Below, in pieces: positions 33,132-44,614 of a stretch of 64,000 nucleotides of DNA (position 1 is the stretch's first letter; every line of letters begins with the position of its first letter). The notes beneath the pieces were generated by a model that worked only from the letters and a program-made list of their open reading frames with translations, was not told where the DNA came from and made no database searches. Source of the stretch: Bifidobacterium eulemuris (GTDB lineage: Bacteria > Actinomycetota > Actinomycetes > Actinomycetales > Bifidobacteriaceae); NCBI RefSeq assembly GCF_014898155.1, contig NZ_CP062938.1, forward strand, positions 992,001 to 1,056,000, given 5' to 3'. Position numbers and translations under genes: made by a program.

Positions 33132-34325
33132 CTAGTCGGCGTCCCACAGGCGCATGGCTTTGCCGGCCAGGCGCAGCACGGCTTCGACGTAATAGTAGTC
33201 GCCATACACCATGGGCACCTCGCGGTCCGGTTCGCTGTGGTACGAGCCGGAGCAGCACCGCACCAAGCCGTCATGCGCGGGATCCCAGTCACACCATTCG
33301 GCTTCCACGGCCTTGAGGATGCGCACGGCCCAGCGCGCGTACAGCGCGCTCTCCAACTCCGGCACCTGCTCGGCGACCTCCATCAAACCGCAGGCGGCGA
33401 TCACCGCCGCCAACGCGTCCCGATACTCCGGTTCGGCGGGCTGGCGGAAGTCGATGGGCGTCAGGTCGCCGCTCAGCGCCACATTGGCGCAGAAATAGTG
33501 CGCCACACGCTTGGCGGCGTCCAGATACCGGCCCTCGCCGCTGTTGCGGGCGGCGAGCGCGAATCCGTAGATCGCCCACGCCTGCCCGCGCGTCCAAGCC
33601 GATCCGGACTCGTAGCCCTGGCCGCCGGGGTTGTCTTCGAACTCGCCGGTCAGCGGGTCGAAGCACACGATGTGGCTGCAGGAGCCGTCGGGGCGCACCA
33701 CATGCTCCAACAGGGTGTCCGCGTGCATGGTCGCCACCTGCGCGTAGCGGGGGTCGTCGGTCTCGCGCGTGGCCCAGAACAGTAGCGGGATGTTCATCAT
33801 CGAGTCGATGATGGCCCACCCCTCGCGCCCCCGCTCGTTCCACGCGCGCAGGAAGCGACCGACCGGGTTGAAGCGGCCGGCCAAGAGGCCGGCGGCATGC
33901 AGGCCGCGGGTGCGGGACCGCTCGTCGCCGGTGGCGCGCCAGTCGGCCACGGCCGAGAGCAGCCATATGAAGCCGGCGTCGTGGTCGGTGTCGTTGTCGT
34001 CGAACACGCGGTCGAGCTTGGCCTCCACGCCTCGCGCCGGCGCGGTGTACGCCTCGTCGCCGGTGGCGTGGCGCATCTGCCAGAGGATCCCCGGCCAAAA
34101 GCCGTTCGTCCACCATCGAATGAAGGTCTCGTCCTCGAATTCGCGGTATAGCCCATCCTGCGCGATATAGGGGATTCTGTCGCCGACGCGGTCGCGTTCG
34201 GCGGCGAATTTCGCAGCGAGTTTGGGCAGTTGCGCCTCGGCCCACGCACGGTCGTCGCCGCCGATGAGGTCGCTGATGTTCGCGGCGGCGTGCCGATTCG
34301 TGGATGTGATGTGTTCGCAGGTCAT
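33132..34325 (-). CDS. GH88 unsaturated glucuronyl/galacturonyl hydrolase
   Basis: 397-residue (alpha/alpha)6 barrel enzyme. Family features include FEDETFIRWWTNGFWPGILW, TDHDAGFIW (one catalytic Asp), IIDSMMNIPLLFWA (second Asp region), GYESGSAWTRGQAWAIYGFA and SGSYHSEP near the end. The enzyme removes the unsaturated uronic acid from oligosaccharides produced by polysaccharide lyases. CAGGGAGGATCGGC precedes the ATG. No lyase is present, so the cell probably scavenges products made by others. It lies between the ATPase island and the GH42 gene. Confidence 0.9.
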   Translation of the reverse strand: MTCEHITSTNRHAAANISDLIGGDDRAWAEAQLPKLAAKFAAERDRVGDRIPYIAQDGLYREFEDETFIRWWTNGFWPGILWQMRHATGDEAYTAPARGVEAKLDRVFDDNDTDHDAGFIWLLSAVADWRATGDERSRTRGLHAAGLLAGRFNPVGRFLRAWNERGREGWAIIDSMMNIPLLFWATRETDDPRYAQVATMHADTLLEHVVRPDGSCSHIVCFDPLTGEFEDNPGGQGYESGSAWTRGQAWAIYGFALAARNSGEGRYLDAAKRVAHYFCANVALSGDLTPIDFRQPAEPEYRDALAAVIAACGLMEVAEQVPELESALYARWAVRILKAVEAEWCDWDPAHDGLVRCCSGSYHSEPDREVPMVYGDYYYVEAVLRLAGKAMRLWDAD

Positions 34326-34480
34326 GCCGATCCTCCCTGATGACGGCGTGATGATATGGCGATATTGGACCTCGTTCGGATCGACTCGCGGTTTCATCGC
34401 GGTACAACCCGAGCATACGCTCTACGTTTCGGCGTATTCCACCTCGGCGTCGCACGAAATCACGAGCTTCGGAGCATACG

Positions 34481-34542
34481 CCCGCGCAAACCGACGCGGG
34501 AGCTGCCCGTGTGGGACATCATCCTGCGTCGGTTTGCGCGGG
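34481..34542. repeat. 17-bp inverted repeat after GH42 gene
   Basis: Perfect arms CCCGCGCAAACCGACGC (34481) and GCGTCGGTTTGCGCGGG (34526) around a 28-nt loop that contains GGGAGCTGCCC. It lies 24 bp beyond the beta-galactosidase stop. It probably ends or protects that transcript, though no U-tract follows. Confidence 0.7.
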
Positions 34543-34565
34543 GATCCGTGGAGGAAGGCGACGCG

Positions 34566-36750
<2,185 letters not shown>

Positions 36751-36816
36751 AATAGCATCATGATGGACAATACATGCGCATAAACCACCGTCGCAGAGTC
36801 AAACAAATCTTCTACA

Positions 36817-36831
36817 ATGGTAACGAAAACA
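36817..36831 (-). promoter_or_regulatory. LacI operator candidate B (regulator leader)
   Basis: On the minus strand reads TGTTTTCGTTACCAT, nearly identical to site A and about 80 bp away, 28 bp before the LacI start codon. Suggests autoregulation and looping. Confidence 0.5.
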
Positions 36832-36858
36832 CCAACGCTGATTCGTGGAGCAGACACT

Positions 36859-37872
36859 ATGGAACGTACATCACAGGCCTCACTGCAGGATGTCGCCAAA
36901 GAGGCCGGAGTCTCCGCGCAGACCGTGTCCCGCGTGGCCAACGGCAGCGACGCGGTGCGCCCCCAGACCCGACAACGCGTGCAGATGGCCATGAAGAAAC
37001 TGGGGTACCGCCCCAACTATGCCGCCCGCGCACTCAAACATGGGCGTTTCAACGACATCGGAGTCGTACTGTTTGACCTGACCTCCTATGGCAACGCTCG
37101 TATTCTCAACGGCATCGCCACCACCGCCGACGACAACGACTATTCGGTCACCGTGCAGACCATGAAGCACGGACCGGAGCGCACGCTCAAAACAGCCATC
37201 GAACGCATGAAGCAGCAGCCGGTGGATGGCGTGATCGTGGTGCTGGAGGAGATGATCATCGATTTCACCACCTTCACACCTCCCAAGGAACTGCCGGTCG
37301 TGCTGGTCACCGAGGGCCCGTCCGACAACTGCCCAACCATCGATGCCGACCAGTATGGCTGCTCCACCGCGATCGTCGATTTCCTGCTGAGCAAAGGCCA
37401 CCGCACGGTCTACCACATCTGCGGCCCCTCATCCTCACGCGCGGCCGAAAGCCGCCTCAAAGGCTGGAGTGACGCGCTCGAACAGGTCGGAGCGCGTGTG
37501 CCGTCGATGTATGTGGGCGATTGGGAGGCCGACAGCGGATACCAGGCCGGCCTCGCCCTGGCCCATGATCCCGAATGCACGGCGGTCTACGCCGCCAACG
37601 ATCAGATGGCCTACGGGGTGATCTGCGGATTGGAGGCCGCCGGCAAACGCGTGCCGGAGGATGTGAGTGTGATCGGCGTCGACGATTCGCTGGTCGGCAT
37701 GGTGCCCCGCCTCAATCTCACCACCATGCGCATGCGCTTCGACCGTATCGGCAGTGAGGCTTTCGCCATGATCCGCCGCCAATGCGAAGGCGAGAAGGTG
37801 CCCGTCGGCGTCAAAACGGTGATTCCGCCCGAACTCGTCGAACGCGGATCCGTACGCGACATCAGCGCCTAG
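36859..37872 (+). CDS. LacI-family regulator of beta-galactosidase
   Basis: 337-residue LacI-type regulator. Helix-turn-helix: SLQDVAKEAGVSAQTVSRVA; hinge YRPNYAARALKHG; effector domain with VDGVIVVLEEMI, STAIVDFLLSKGHRTVYHI and AVYAANDQMAYGVICGLEAA, ending VIPPELVERGSV. The start at 36859 has GGAG 8 bp upstream and matches family start; 36817 would add a poorly conserved leader. Divergent from the GH42 gene, with two similar 15-bp sites between them. Confidence 0.9.
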   Translation: MERTSQASLQDVAKEAGVSAQTVSRVANGSDAVRPQTRQRVQMAMKKLGYRPNYAARALKHGRFNDIGVVLFDLTSYGNARILNGIATTADDNDYSVTVQTMKHGPERTLKTAIERMKQQPVDGVIVVLEEMIIDFTTFTPPKELPVVLVTEGPSDNCPTIDADQYGCSTAIVDFLLSKGHRTVYHICGPSSSRAAESRLKGWSDALEQVGARVPSMYVGDWEADSGYQAGLALAHDPECTAVYAANDQMAYGVICGLEAAGKRVPEDVSVIGVDDSLVGMVPRLNLTTMRMRFDRIGSEAFAMIRRQCEGEKVPVGVKTVIPPELVERGSVRDISA

Positions 37873-37902
37873 TCCACCGTCCCGAGTGGAACGCCACCCT
37901 AC

Positions 37903-37998
37903 CGTCATCCGGAGCGGAACGAAGTGGAGTCGAAGGATCTCCAACGTCACCTCACCAGATCCTTCGACTCCGGCCACCGGCCTCCGCTCAGGATGACG
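37903..37998. repeat. Dispersed intergenic repeat, copy 5 (two arms)
   Basis: CGTCATCCGGAGCGGAAC with GGAGTCGAAGGATC, and the inverted arm GATCCTTCGACTCC ... CTCCGCTCAGGATGACG. It lies between the convergent LacI and pseudouridine synthase genes and overlaps the last 11 bp of the latter. Confidence 0.8.
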
Positions 37999-38872
37999 AA
38001 GAACACGCCGCTAGCGGGACGCGCGAGACGAAGTCACGCGGCTCGCCGGTGATGGGGTCGGTGAATTCCAAGCGGCGGGCCACCAGTTCCAGCGGCTGGC
38101 TGAAGTCATCGTAGGCGCGCTCGATGATACGTGGGTAGAAGTCATCGCCGAGAATCGGCAGTCCCAGCGAGTTCATATGCACGCGCAGCTGATGCGTTTT
38201 GCCTGTGCGAGGATGCAGCACATACCGGCAGACCGGTGCGTGATTTTCCGCCGGCATACAGCGTCTTATGCCAACGCCGCCAACCATGCCAGCGACACCG
38301 GAACCGACGCCTCTATCGGAACGGCCGTCTCCGTCGCACTCCCCCGACGCGTCTGAACGACGCACGAACGCCATGCCGTCGCGTTCGATCAGGGTCTCCG
38401 CGTTCACGACGCCCGGCTCCTCATATGCCTGCAGGATGCCGCGATCCTTGGTGATATGCGAGCGGCGCAGCAGCGGGAACGGCCGGGGCGGCTCAAGCCG
38501 CGTCACCGTGCCGAAGCGCGGCGTCGCCACCGGACGGCATGCCGCCAGACATTCATAGGTTTTGACCGCCTGCCGGTTCTGGAACAGCATCTGATACGCG
38601 CCGCGCGCCGCGGGATCGCGCACAAACACCACCACGCCGGCCGTGAGCCGGTCCAACCGATGCGCCGGAACGATATCCGGCTCGTCATACCGCTCGCGCA
38701 ACCGAATCAGCGCCGTCTCGCGATACCACATGCCGCGCGGAGTCGTCGCCAGAAAATGCGGCTTGTCCACGACGATGATCCGCTCATCCTCGTACAACAC
38801 CTCGCATTCAAACGGAATCCGAGGCTCCTCAACCACATACCGATGTCGTTTCCCAACCATCACATCACCCAT
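37988..38872 (-). CDS. RluA-family RNA pseudouridine synthase
   Basis: 294-residue pseudouridine synthase. The catalytic Asp lies in HRLDRLTAGVVVF, preceded by EDERIIVVDKPHFLATTPRG and followed by VCRYVLHPRTGKTHQLRVHM, the usual RluA order. There is no S4 domain. A roughly 35-residue Gly/Asp-rich insertion (SGECDGDGRSDRGVGSGVAG) lies before the RYVLHPRTGKTH motif, in a normally short loop. Starts at 38872 or 38860 are possible, both weak. The target RNA cannot be assigned. Confidence 0.85.
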   Translation of the reverse strand: MGDVMVGKRHRYVVEEPRIPFECEVLYEDERIIVVDKPHFLATTPRGMWYRETALIRLRERYDEPDIVPAHRLDRLTAGVVVFVRDPAARGAYQMLFQNRQAVKTYECLAACRPVATPRFGTVTRLEPPRPFPLLRRSHITKDRGILQAYEEPGVVNAETLIERDGMAFVRRSDASGECDGDGRSDRGVGSGVAGMVGGVGIRRCMPAENHAPVCRYVLHPRTGKTHQLRVHMNSLGLPILGDDFYPRIIERAYDDFSQPLELVARRLEFTDPITGEPRDFVSRVPLAACSSSS

Positions 38873-38943
38873 TCGTCTCAGCGAAACGAGCGGGCACCAA
38901 GCGCCTAACGCCGCCAATCTCCGTAAGACTCTTCACCTAACGA

Positions 38944-39033
38944 GCAGACGTCCGGCATATTCCGTTCACGGGTGTAAGGCTTGGCCCAAGCGGCCTGGAG
39001 CGATCCCGCGAATGGAATATGCCGGACGTCTGC
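38944..39033. repeat. 20-bp inverted repeat between pseudouridine synthase and glmS
   Basis: Perfect 20-bp arms GCAGACGTCCGGCATATTCC (38944) and its complement (39014), extendable with mismatches to about 29 bp. The 50-nt loop carries its own dyad GCTTGG-C-CCAAGC. It lies 60 bp past the glmS stop. It may terminate or stabilise glmS mRNA. Confidence 0.75.
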
Positions 39034-39092
39034 GGACACCGCACTGTCAGACACTATACGGACGAACACTGCAAACAGCGGCAATCCACGGA

Positions 39093-40985
39093 TTACTCGA
39101 CTGTGACGGACTTGGCGAGGTTGCGCGGCTTGTCCACGTCGTAGCCCTTGAGCTTGGCCATATCCATGGCGAAGATCTGCAACGGCACCACATCCACCAA
39201 GGGGCTCAGGAGAGTCGGGCATTCGGGACGCCAGAACACCACGTCCGCATAGCGCTCCACATCCTTGTCGCCACGCTCCGCCACGGCGATGATGTAGGCG
39301 CCGCGGGCCTTGACCTCTTCGATGCCGGACAGCACTTTGGCATGCAGCACGTCGCGGCCGTGCGAGGGCGGCACGATGAACACCACGGGCTCGCCTTCGT
39401 CCACCAGGGCGATCGGCCCGTGCTTGAGCTCTCCGGCGGCGAATCCTTCGGTGAAGGTGTAGGCGATCTCCTTGAGTTTGAGCGCGCCCTCCATCGCCAC
39501 GGGATAGCCTACATGGCGGCCGAGGAACAGGAAGGAATGCGCGTCGACCATATCGGCGGCGGCCTCGTGCACGGCGGTCATCTGCGTGTCGAGGATCCAC
39601 TGGATTTTGGCGGGCATGTCCTTGAGCGCGTCGAGGATCTGACGGATCTCGTCGCGGAACATCGCGCCTTTGACCTGCGCGAGATACAGTCCCAGCAGAT
39701 AGGAGGCGGTGACCTGCGCGACGAAGGCCTTCGTGGAGGCGACGGCCACTTCGGGACCGGCGTGCGTGTAGAGCACCGCGTCGGATTCGCGCGGGATCGA
39801 AGCGCCCTGCGTATTGCAGATGGCCAGCACTTTGGAGCCTTGTTCGCGGGCGTGGCGCAGGGCCATCAGCGTATCCATCGTCTCGCCGGACTGCGAGATC
39901 GCCACCACCAGCGTGCGCGGGGTCAGGATCGGATCGCGGTAGCGGAATTCGTGGGCGAGCTCCACCTCCACGGGCACGCGCACCCAATGCTCGATGGCGT
40001 ATTTGGCCACCTGCCCGGCGTAGGCGGCGGTGCCGCAGGCGATGACGATGATCTTGTCGATGGATTTGAAGTCGTGGTCGTCGATGCGCACCTCGTCGAG
40101 GGTGATGTCGCCGCGCTCGTCGAAGCGTCCCAACAGCGTGCGCTGCACGGCGGCCGGATCCTCATGGATCTCCTTGTCCATGAACGAGTCCCAACCGCCC
40201 TTCTCGGCGGCCGAGGCGTCCCAATCCACGGTGTAGGTGGCGGGATTCTCGATCACGTTGCCGTAGAAGTCGTTCACCACCACGTTCTCGGCAGACACGC
40301 ACACGCACTGGTCCTGTCCCACTTCGAGCGCGTGTTTGGTGTAGGCGACGAACGCGGCCACATCGGAGCCGAGGAAGTTCTCGCCTTCGCCCAGGCCCAC
40401 CACCAGCGGCGAATCGTGGCGAGCGCCCACGACGATGCCGGGCTGACGGCAGTCGGTCGCCAGAATGGTGAACGCGCCTTCGAGCATGCGGGCCATGCGG
40501 CGCACCGCCTTGAACAGGTCGGGCTTGCCTTCTTCGGCGATGATCGCATCCACGATTTTGCCGAGCAGTTTGGCGGCCACTTCGGTGTCGGTTTTGGAGG
40601 CGAAGCGGTAGCCTTCGGCCTGCAGATCGAGTCGCAGTTGCGAGGCGTTTTCGATGATGCCGTTGTGGATGATCGCGACTTTGCCGTCGCGGCTGGTGTG
40701 CGGATGCGCGTTCACGTCGGAGGGCACGCCGTTGGTGGCCCAACGCGTGTGGCCGATCGCCACGGTGGCCTGCGGCATCGGGCGGCGTTCGATGTCTTCG
40801 GTGAGATTGGCCAGCCGTCCGGCCTTCTTGCGCACTTCGACATGGTCCATGCCGGGGGCGGTCAGCGCCACGCCGGCCGAGTCGTATCCGCGGTATTCCA
40901 ATCGGGCCAGTCCCTGGAGGCACACCTCAAGCGGCTTGTCGCACGCGGTTTCCAGATTTCCTGCATATCCAACGATTCCACACAT
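39093..40985 (-). CDS. glmS: Glutamine-fructose-6-phosphate aminotransferase (isomerizing)
   Basis: 630-residue GlmS making glucosamine-6-phosphate from fructose-6-phosphate and glutamine. The N-terminal glutaminase starts with the catalytic Cys2 (MCGIVGYAGN), followed by ARLEYRGYDSAGVA, GHTRWATNG and HNGIIEN. Two SIS domains follow (IIVIACGTAAYAG, VVAISQSGETMDT; SFLFLGRHVGYPVAMEGALK). The C-terminal loop DVDKPRNLAKSVTVE is standard. Weak GAAGAG precedes the ATG. No glmS ribozyme is visible upstream. First step to UDP-GlcNAc, shared with glmM at 52157. Confidence 0.97.
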   Translation of the reverse strand: MCGIVGYAGNLETACDKPLEVCLQGLARLEYRGYDSAGVALTAPGMDHVEVRKKAGRLANLTEDIERRPMPQATVAIGHTRWATNGVPSDVNAHPHTSRDGKVAIIHNGIIENASQLRLDLQAEGYRFASKTDTEVAAKLLGKIVDAIIAEEGKPDLFKAVRRMARMLEGAFTILATDCRQPGIVVGARHDSPLVVGLGEGENFLGSDVAAFVAYTKHALEVGQDQCVCVSAENVVVNDFYGNVIENPATYTVDWDASAAEKGGWDSFMDKEIHEDPAAVQRTLLGRFDERGDITLDEVRIDDHDFKSIDKIIVIACGTAAYAGQVAKYAIEHWVRVPVEVELAHEFRYRDPILTPRTLVVAISQSGETMDTLMALRHAREQGSKVLAICNTQGASIPRESDAVLYTHAGPEVAVASTKAFVAQVTASYLLGLYLAQVKGAMFRDEIRQILDALKDMPAKIQWILDTQMTAVHEAAADMVDAHSFLFLGRHVGYPVAMEGALKLKEIAYTFTEGFAAGELKHGPIALVDEGEPVVFIVPPSHGRDVLHAKVLSGIEEVKARGAYIIAVAERGDKDVERYADVVFWRPECPTLLSPLVDVVPLQIFAMDMAKLKGYDVDKPRNLAKSVTVE

Positions 40986-41056
40986 AGCTCTTCAGCCTAA
41001 CCGATGGTGATGTCACGCTCCGTTACCGACCCGCTTCTGCGCACATCCCTTACGCG

Positions 41057-41836
41057 TCACAGAACGTGCTGAAGGAAGTCCTTGAAACGGGGTTCGCGGG
41101 GCGCGTCGATGATTTCGGGACCGCCCTGCTCCACCACCACGCCGTCGGCCATGAACACGACCTGGTCGGCGACCTCGCGGGCGAAACCGATCTCGTGCGT
41201 CACGCACACCATCGTCATACCGTCTTTGGCGAGCGACTGCATCACGGCCAGCACCTCGCCCACCAGTTCGGGATCCAGCGCCGAGGTAGGTTCGTCGAAC
41301 AGCATGATGTCGGGCTTCATGGCCAGCGCACGCGCAATGGCCACACGCTGCTGCTGCCCGCCGGAGAGCTCCATCGGATAGTAGTCGGCGCGGTCGGCCA
41401 GTCCGACCCGTTCGAGTTCGGCGAGCGCGAGGGCGCGGGCCTCGGATTTGTTCATATGCCGCACATGCACCGGCGCTTCCATCACGTTCTCCAACGCGGT
41501 CATATGCGGGAAGAGATTGAATTTCTGGAACACCATGCCGAGTTTGGCGCGTTGGGCGGCGACCTGCTTGTCGTCCAGCGTCTGCAGCACACGCCGGCCG
41601 CCGCGTTCGACCCACGCGTAGCCGATCAGTTCGCCTTCCACCTCAATGGTGCCGCCGGTGAGTGTTTCCAACTGGTTGATCAGGCGCAGGAAGGTGGATT
41701 TGCCAGAACCCGACGGTCCGAGGATCACGGTGACGGTGCCGGGCATCACGGTCAGGTCCACGCCTTTGAGCACGTGGGTCGAGCCGAAGGCCTTATGCAC
41801 CTGCTTGGCGACGATGGCGGGTGTTGTTGCGCTCAT
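41057..41836 (-). CDS. Polar amino acid ABC transporter ATP-binding protein
   Basis: 259-residue GlnQ/GltL-type ATPase: [15 protein letters not shown], Walker [10 protein letters not shown], the family's [19 protein letters not shown], signature [14 protein letters not shown], Walker [15 protein letters not shown]-loop [18 protein letters not shown] lies 6 bp before the ATG at 41836 (3 bp before the ATG at 41839). Last gene of the binding protein-permease-ATPase operon. Confidence 0.92.
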   Translation of the reverse strand: MSATTPAIVAKQVHKAFGSTHVLKGVDLTVMPGTVTVILGPSGSGKSTFLRLINQLETLTGGTIEVEGELIGYAWVERGGRRVLQTLDDKQVAAQRAKLGMVFQKFNLFPHMTALENVMEAPVHVRHMNKSEARALALAELERVGLADRADYYPMELSGGQQQRVAIARALAMKPDIMLFDEPTSALDPELVGEVLAVMQSLAKDGMTMVCVTHEIGFAREVADQVVFMADGVVVEQGGPEIIDAPREPRFKDFLQHVL

Positions 41837-41846
41837 CATGGTCTCC

Positions 41847-42831
41847 TTACGCGTTCAATCCGACCATGGTGGCCTGGTTGATCTTGCTGACGTCATCCTT
41901 CGGCTCGCCGTCCGTTTTGCCGGGCAGCGGCGTGCGCTTGCCTTTGGCACCCATGGCCCGTGCGTTGAAGCCCTTGCCGAAGTGCTTTTCGAGCTGGGCC
42001 TGGATGATCATCAGAATCGAGGTGATGAGCAGATACCAGATGCAGGCCACGATGAGCAGCGGAATCGGCTTGTAGATGCGGTTGGCTATGGCGTTGGTGG
42101 CGAATTGCAATTCCAGCGTGAACGGCACGGCCAGCACCAGCGAGGTGGTTTTGAGCATGCCGATCGTCTCGTTGCCGGTGGGCGGGATGATGATGCGCAT
42201 GGCCTGCGGCAGCACCACGCGCCGCATGATCAAAGTGCGGTTCATGCCCAACGCTTTCGCGGCCTCGGTTTGGCCGGGGTCGATGGCATCGATACCGGCT
42301 CGCACGATTTCGGAAAGATAGGCAGCTTCGTTGAGCGCCAGTCCGATCCAGGCGGCGTTGAACGCGGTGACCACCACCGAGGAGTCGATACTCCAGAATT
42401 CAACCGAGGTGAAGGGGATGCCAAGGCTGAGTTTGGGCACGAGCACGGAGAACAGTCCCCAGAAGACCAGCTGCGTGTAGACCGGGGTGCCGCGGAAGAA
42501 CCAGATGAAGAACCAACTTACTCCGCGCAGCACCGGATTGAGCGATTTGCGCATGACGGCGAGGATCACCGAAAGCACCACGGCCGCCACCATGGAGAGC
42601 ACAGTGAGCCAAAGCGTGTATCCGATGCCTGTGAGCACGTTCTCGTTGAACAGGTACTTCCACACCGTCGGCCAGTCGAGCCGCGGATTGGTGATCAGTC
42701 CATGGATGAGCATCGCGGCGAGCAGCGCCACGATCACCCCCCGCCACCAGCGGACCGGGACGACGCACGGGCAACGCTTGGATGCGGTTGGGGATGTTCA
42801 GCTCCTCACCGTCGGATTGCGGCTTTGTCAT
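41847..42831 (-). CDS. Polar amino acid ABC transporter permease, probable frameshift
   Basis: HisM/GlnP-type permease with five membrane segments and the EAA-like region [22 protein letters not shown]. The well-supported start (42831, AAGGAGAGCT upstream) opens a reading frame beginning [20 protein letters not shown] that runs out of phase with the membrane domain. The phase changes by one base near 42737-42757, where a run of six C or a GGACC could hold one extra base. Without correction, translation must start at GTG 42737 or a later codon, losing about 31 residues. Could be a sequencing error, a real lesion or a variable homopolymer. Confidence 0.8.
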
Positions 42832-42893
42832 AGCTCTCCTTTGCGTGTCTCACACGGGTAGATCGCCGCGATTGCGAACGGATATTGAATTAC

Positions 42894-43829
42894 TTACTGC
42901 TCGATATCCGTGGGATTGATCTCGGCTTTGTCGATGGCGCCGGAGCTCACGCCCCAGTGGTCGAGAATCTGGGCGTACACGCCGTCGTCCATCAGTTTCT
43001 GCATGGCTTTCTGCATAGCTTCGGCGGTGGCGGTATCGCCTTTGGCGATGGCGATGCCCTGCTTGATGACGCCGACGTCTTCGCCCAGCGCCTCGAGCTG
43101 GCCGTCGGTCTGCGAGATCGCATAGCCGGCGATCGGGGAATCGGCATAGAAGGCGACCGCCTTGCCGGTGACGACGTTCGTGGTCACATCGGTCTGTTGT
43201 TTGGAGGAGAGGATCTCGATTTTGGAGTCGGCCGGGCACTGTTCGTTGGCCGCGTTGATTTCCTCCTCCTGCGTGGTGCCGGTCTGCACGGCGATTTTCA
43301 GCCCGCACAGATTGGCGGAGTCGAAGTCCTTGGGATTGCCGGCGGGAACGACCCAGGTCGATCCGGCTTTGTAGTAGCTCACGAAATCCACGGCTTCCAT
43401 GCGCTCGGGGGTGATGGTGAAGGAGCTCATGCCGACGTCCACTTTGGAGCCGACCGAAGGGATGATCGTGTCGAAGGTGGAGATGACATCCTCCACCTCC
43501 ATGCCGAGCACCATGCCCAAGGCGCGGCTCAGGTCCACATCGTAGCCGACCGGAGTCCTGCCGTCCTCGGCCAGGAATTCAGCCGGCGCGTACGAGGTCT
43601 CCATACCGAAGGTGAGCTTGCCGTCGGAGGTCACCGATTCGGGCAGCAGGGCGGCGATATCGTCGTCCTTCTCGATGGACGACACGTCGAAGCTTTCGAT
43701 TGTGGCGGACGACCCATCGGCGTCGGCAGCCGACTCATCGGTGGTGCCGCATGCGACGACGGACAGCAGCATGGCGGTGCCGGCGACCAACGCCGCCAGC
43801 GATTTCAGGTTCTTCATGGTTCGCATCAT
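42894..43829 (-). CDS. Polar amino acid ABC transporter substrate-binding lipoprotein
   Basis: 311-residue lipoprotein. Signal peptide MKNLKSLAALVAGTAMLLSV ends in a lipobox VVAC. The family-3 binding fold is shown by KLTFGMETSYAPAEFLAEDG, VGYDVDLSRALGMVLG, VDFVSYYKAGSTWVV and LCGLKIAVQTGTTQEEE. It probably binds a polar amino acid (Gln, Glu, Arg or similar). The start is either 43829 or 43817. First gene of the operon; the gap to the permease is 62 bp. Confidence 0.9.
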   Translation of the reverse strand: MMRTMKNLKSLAALVAGTAMLLSVVACGTTDESAADADGSSATIESFDVSSIEKDDDIAALLPESVTSDGKLTFGMETSYAPAEFLAEDGRTPVGYDVDLSRALGMVLGMEVEDVISTFDTIIPSVGSKVDVGMSSFTITPERMEAVDFVSYYKAGSTWVVPAGNPKDFDSANLCGLKIAVQTGTTQEEEINAANEQCPADSKIEILSSKQQTDVTTNVVTGKAVAFYADSPIAGYAISQTDGQLEALGEDVGVIKQGIAIAKGDTATAEAMQKAMQKLMDDGVYAQILDHWGVSSGAIDKAEINPTDIEQ

Positions 43830-43964
43830 TCTCTCTCATTCTCGCCCAGTCGGACCATTGGGCATACGGACAGCACGATACGGGCTCCGTGCTACGAATC
43901 CGTTAATTCATCCTATGCCGACTTGCACCCCACCCGGCATCCTGAGCGAAGCGCAACACTCCCC

Positions 43965-44006
43965 CGTCATCCTGAGCGGAGGCGGAGCCGGAGTCGAAGG
44001 ATCCCC
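43965..44006 (+). repeat. Dispersed intergenic repeat, copy 6 (single arm)
   Basis: CGTCATCCTGAGCGGAG then CGGAGTCGAAGGATCCCC, preceded at 43937 by a partial copy GGCATCCTGAGCGAAGCG. Lies between the binding-protein promoter and the end of smpB. Confidence 0.8.
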
Positions 44007-44016
44007 ATTCACAAGT

Positions 44017-44496
44017 TCAGCGCGAGCGCTTGTTGGCGTAGCGCATGGCGCGCAGGGCCTCGCGCTTGTCCTGCTCCTCGCGCAGGGCCTGGCGCTTGTC
44101 GAATTCGCGCTTGCCTCGCGCCAGTGCGATCTCGACCTTGGCGCGACCGTCTTTGAAGTACAGGCTCAACGGCACGATCGTGTAACCTTTGGCCTCGGAT
44201 TGGCGCGCGAGTTTGGCGATCTGCTGGGCGTGCAGCAGCAGCTTGCGCTTGCGCTTGGGCGCGTGGTTGTTCCACGTGCCGTTGAAGTATTCGGGGATGT
44301 TGGCGCCTTCCATCCAGATCTCCCCGCGGCGGTCGATGGTGATGAACGCCTCGGCCAACGAGGCGCGTCCCTCACGCAACGATTTGACTTCGGTGCCGGT
44401 GAGCACCAGACCGGCCTCGTAACGGTCCTCGATGGCGTAGTCGTGCCGCGCCTTCTTGTTCTGCGCAATCGGCTTCACGCCTTGTTCCTTCGCCAT
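44017..44496 (-). CDS. smpB: SsrA-binding protein SmpB
   Basis: 159-residue SmpB, which delivers tmRNA to stalled ribosomes. Conserved blocks: [60 protein letters not shown], and the basic tail [34 protein letters not shown] precedes the ATG. No tmRNA gene was found in the window. It is downstream of the CHAP-hydrolase/ftsEX/prfB block, on the same strand. Confidence 0.97.
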   Translation of the reverse strand: MAKEQGVKPIAQNKKARHDYAIEDRYEAGLVLTGTEVKSLREGRASLAEAFITIDRRGEIWMEGANIPEYFNGTWNNHAPKRKRKLLLHAQQIAKLARQSEAKGYTIVPLSLYFKDGRAKVEIALARGKREFDKRQALREEQDKREALRAMRYANKRSR

Positions 44497-44551
44497 CGGG
44501 TCCTCCTTTCGCCCATGCCGCTCCCACTGGCATCGAACGACACTATCACAA

Positions 44552-44582
44552 AACGCGCCGCCCGGATATCGGGCAGCGCGTT
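44552..44582 (-). terminator. Terminator-like hairpin after CHAP hydrolase gene
   Basis: AACGCGC(c)GCCCG pairs with CGGGC(a)GCGCGTT around GATAT, 12 bp paired with one mismatch, between the CHAP hydrolase stop and smpB. Confidence 0.6.
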
Positions 44583-44614
44583 GAGCGAACGGTTCGCAAG
44601 AGCCAGGCTTCGGG

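Noticed and set aside
40985..41056. glmS ribozyme
   Set aside because: The glmS leader and upstream gap are too short and lack the conserved ribozyme core.
43830..44614. tmRNA gene next to smpB
   Set aside because: No alanyl-acceptor half-molecule or tag-peptide reading frame was recognised on either side of smpB.
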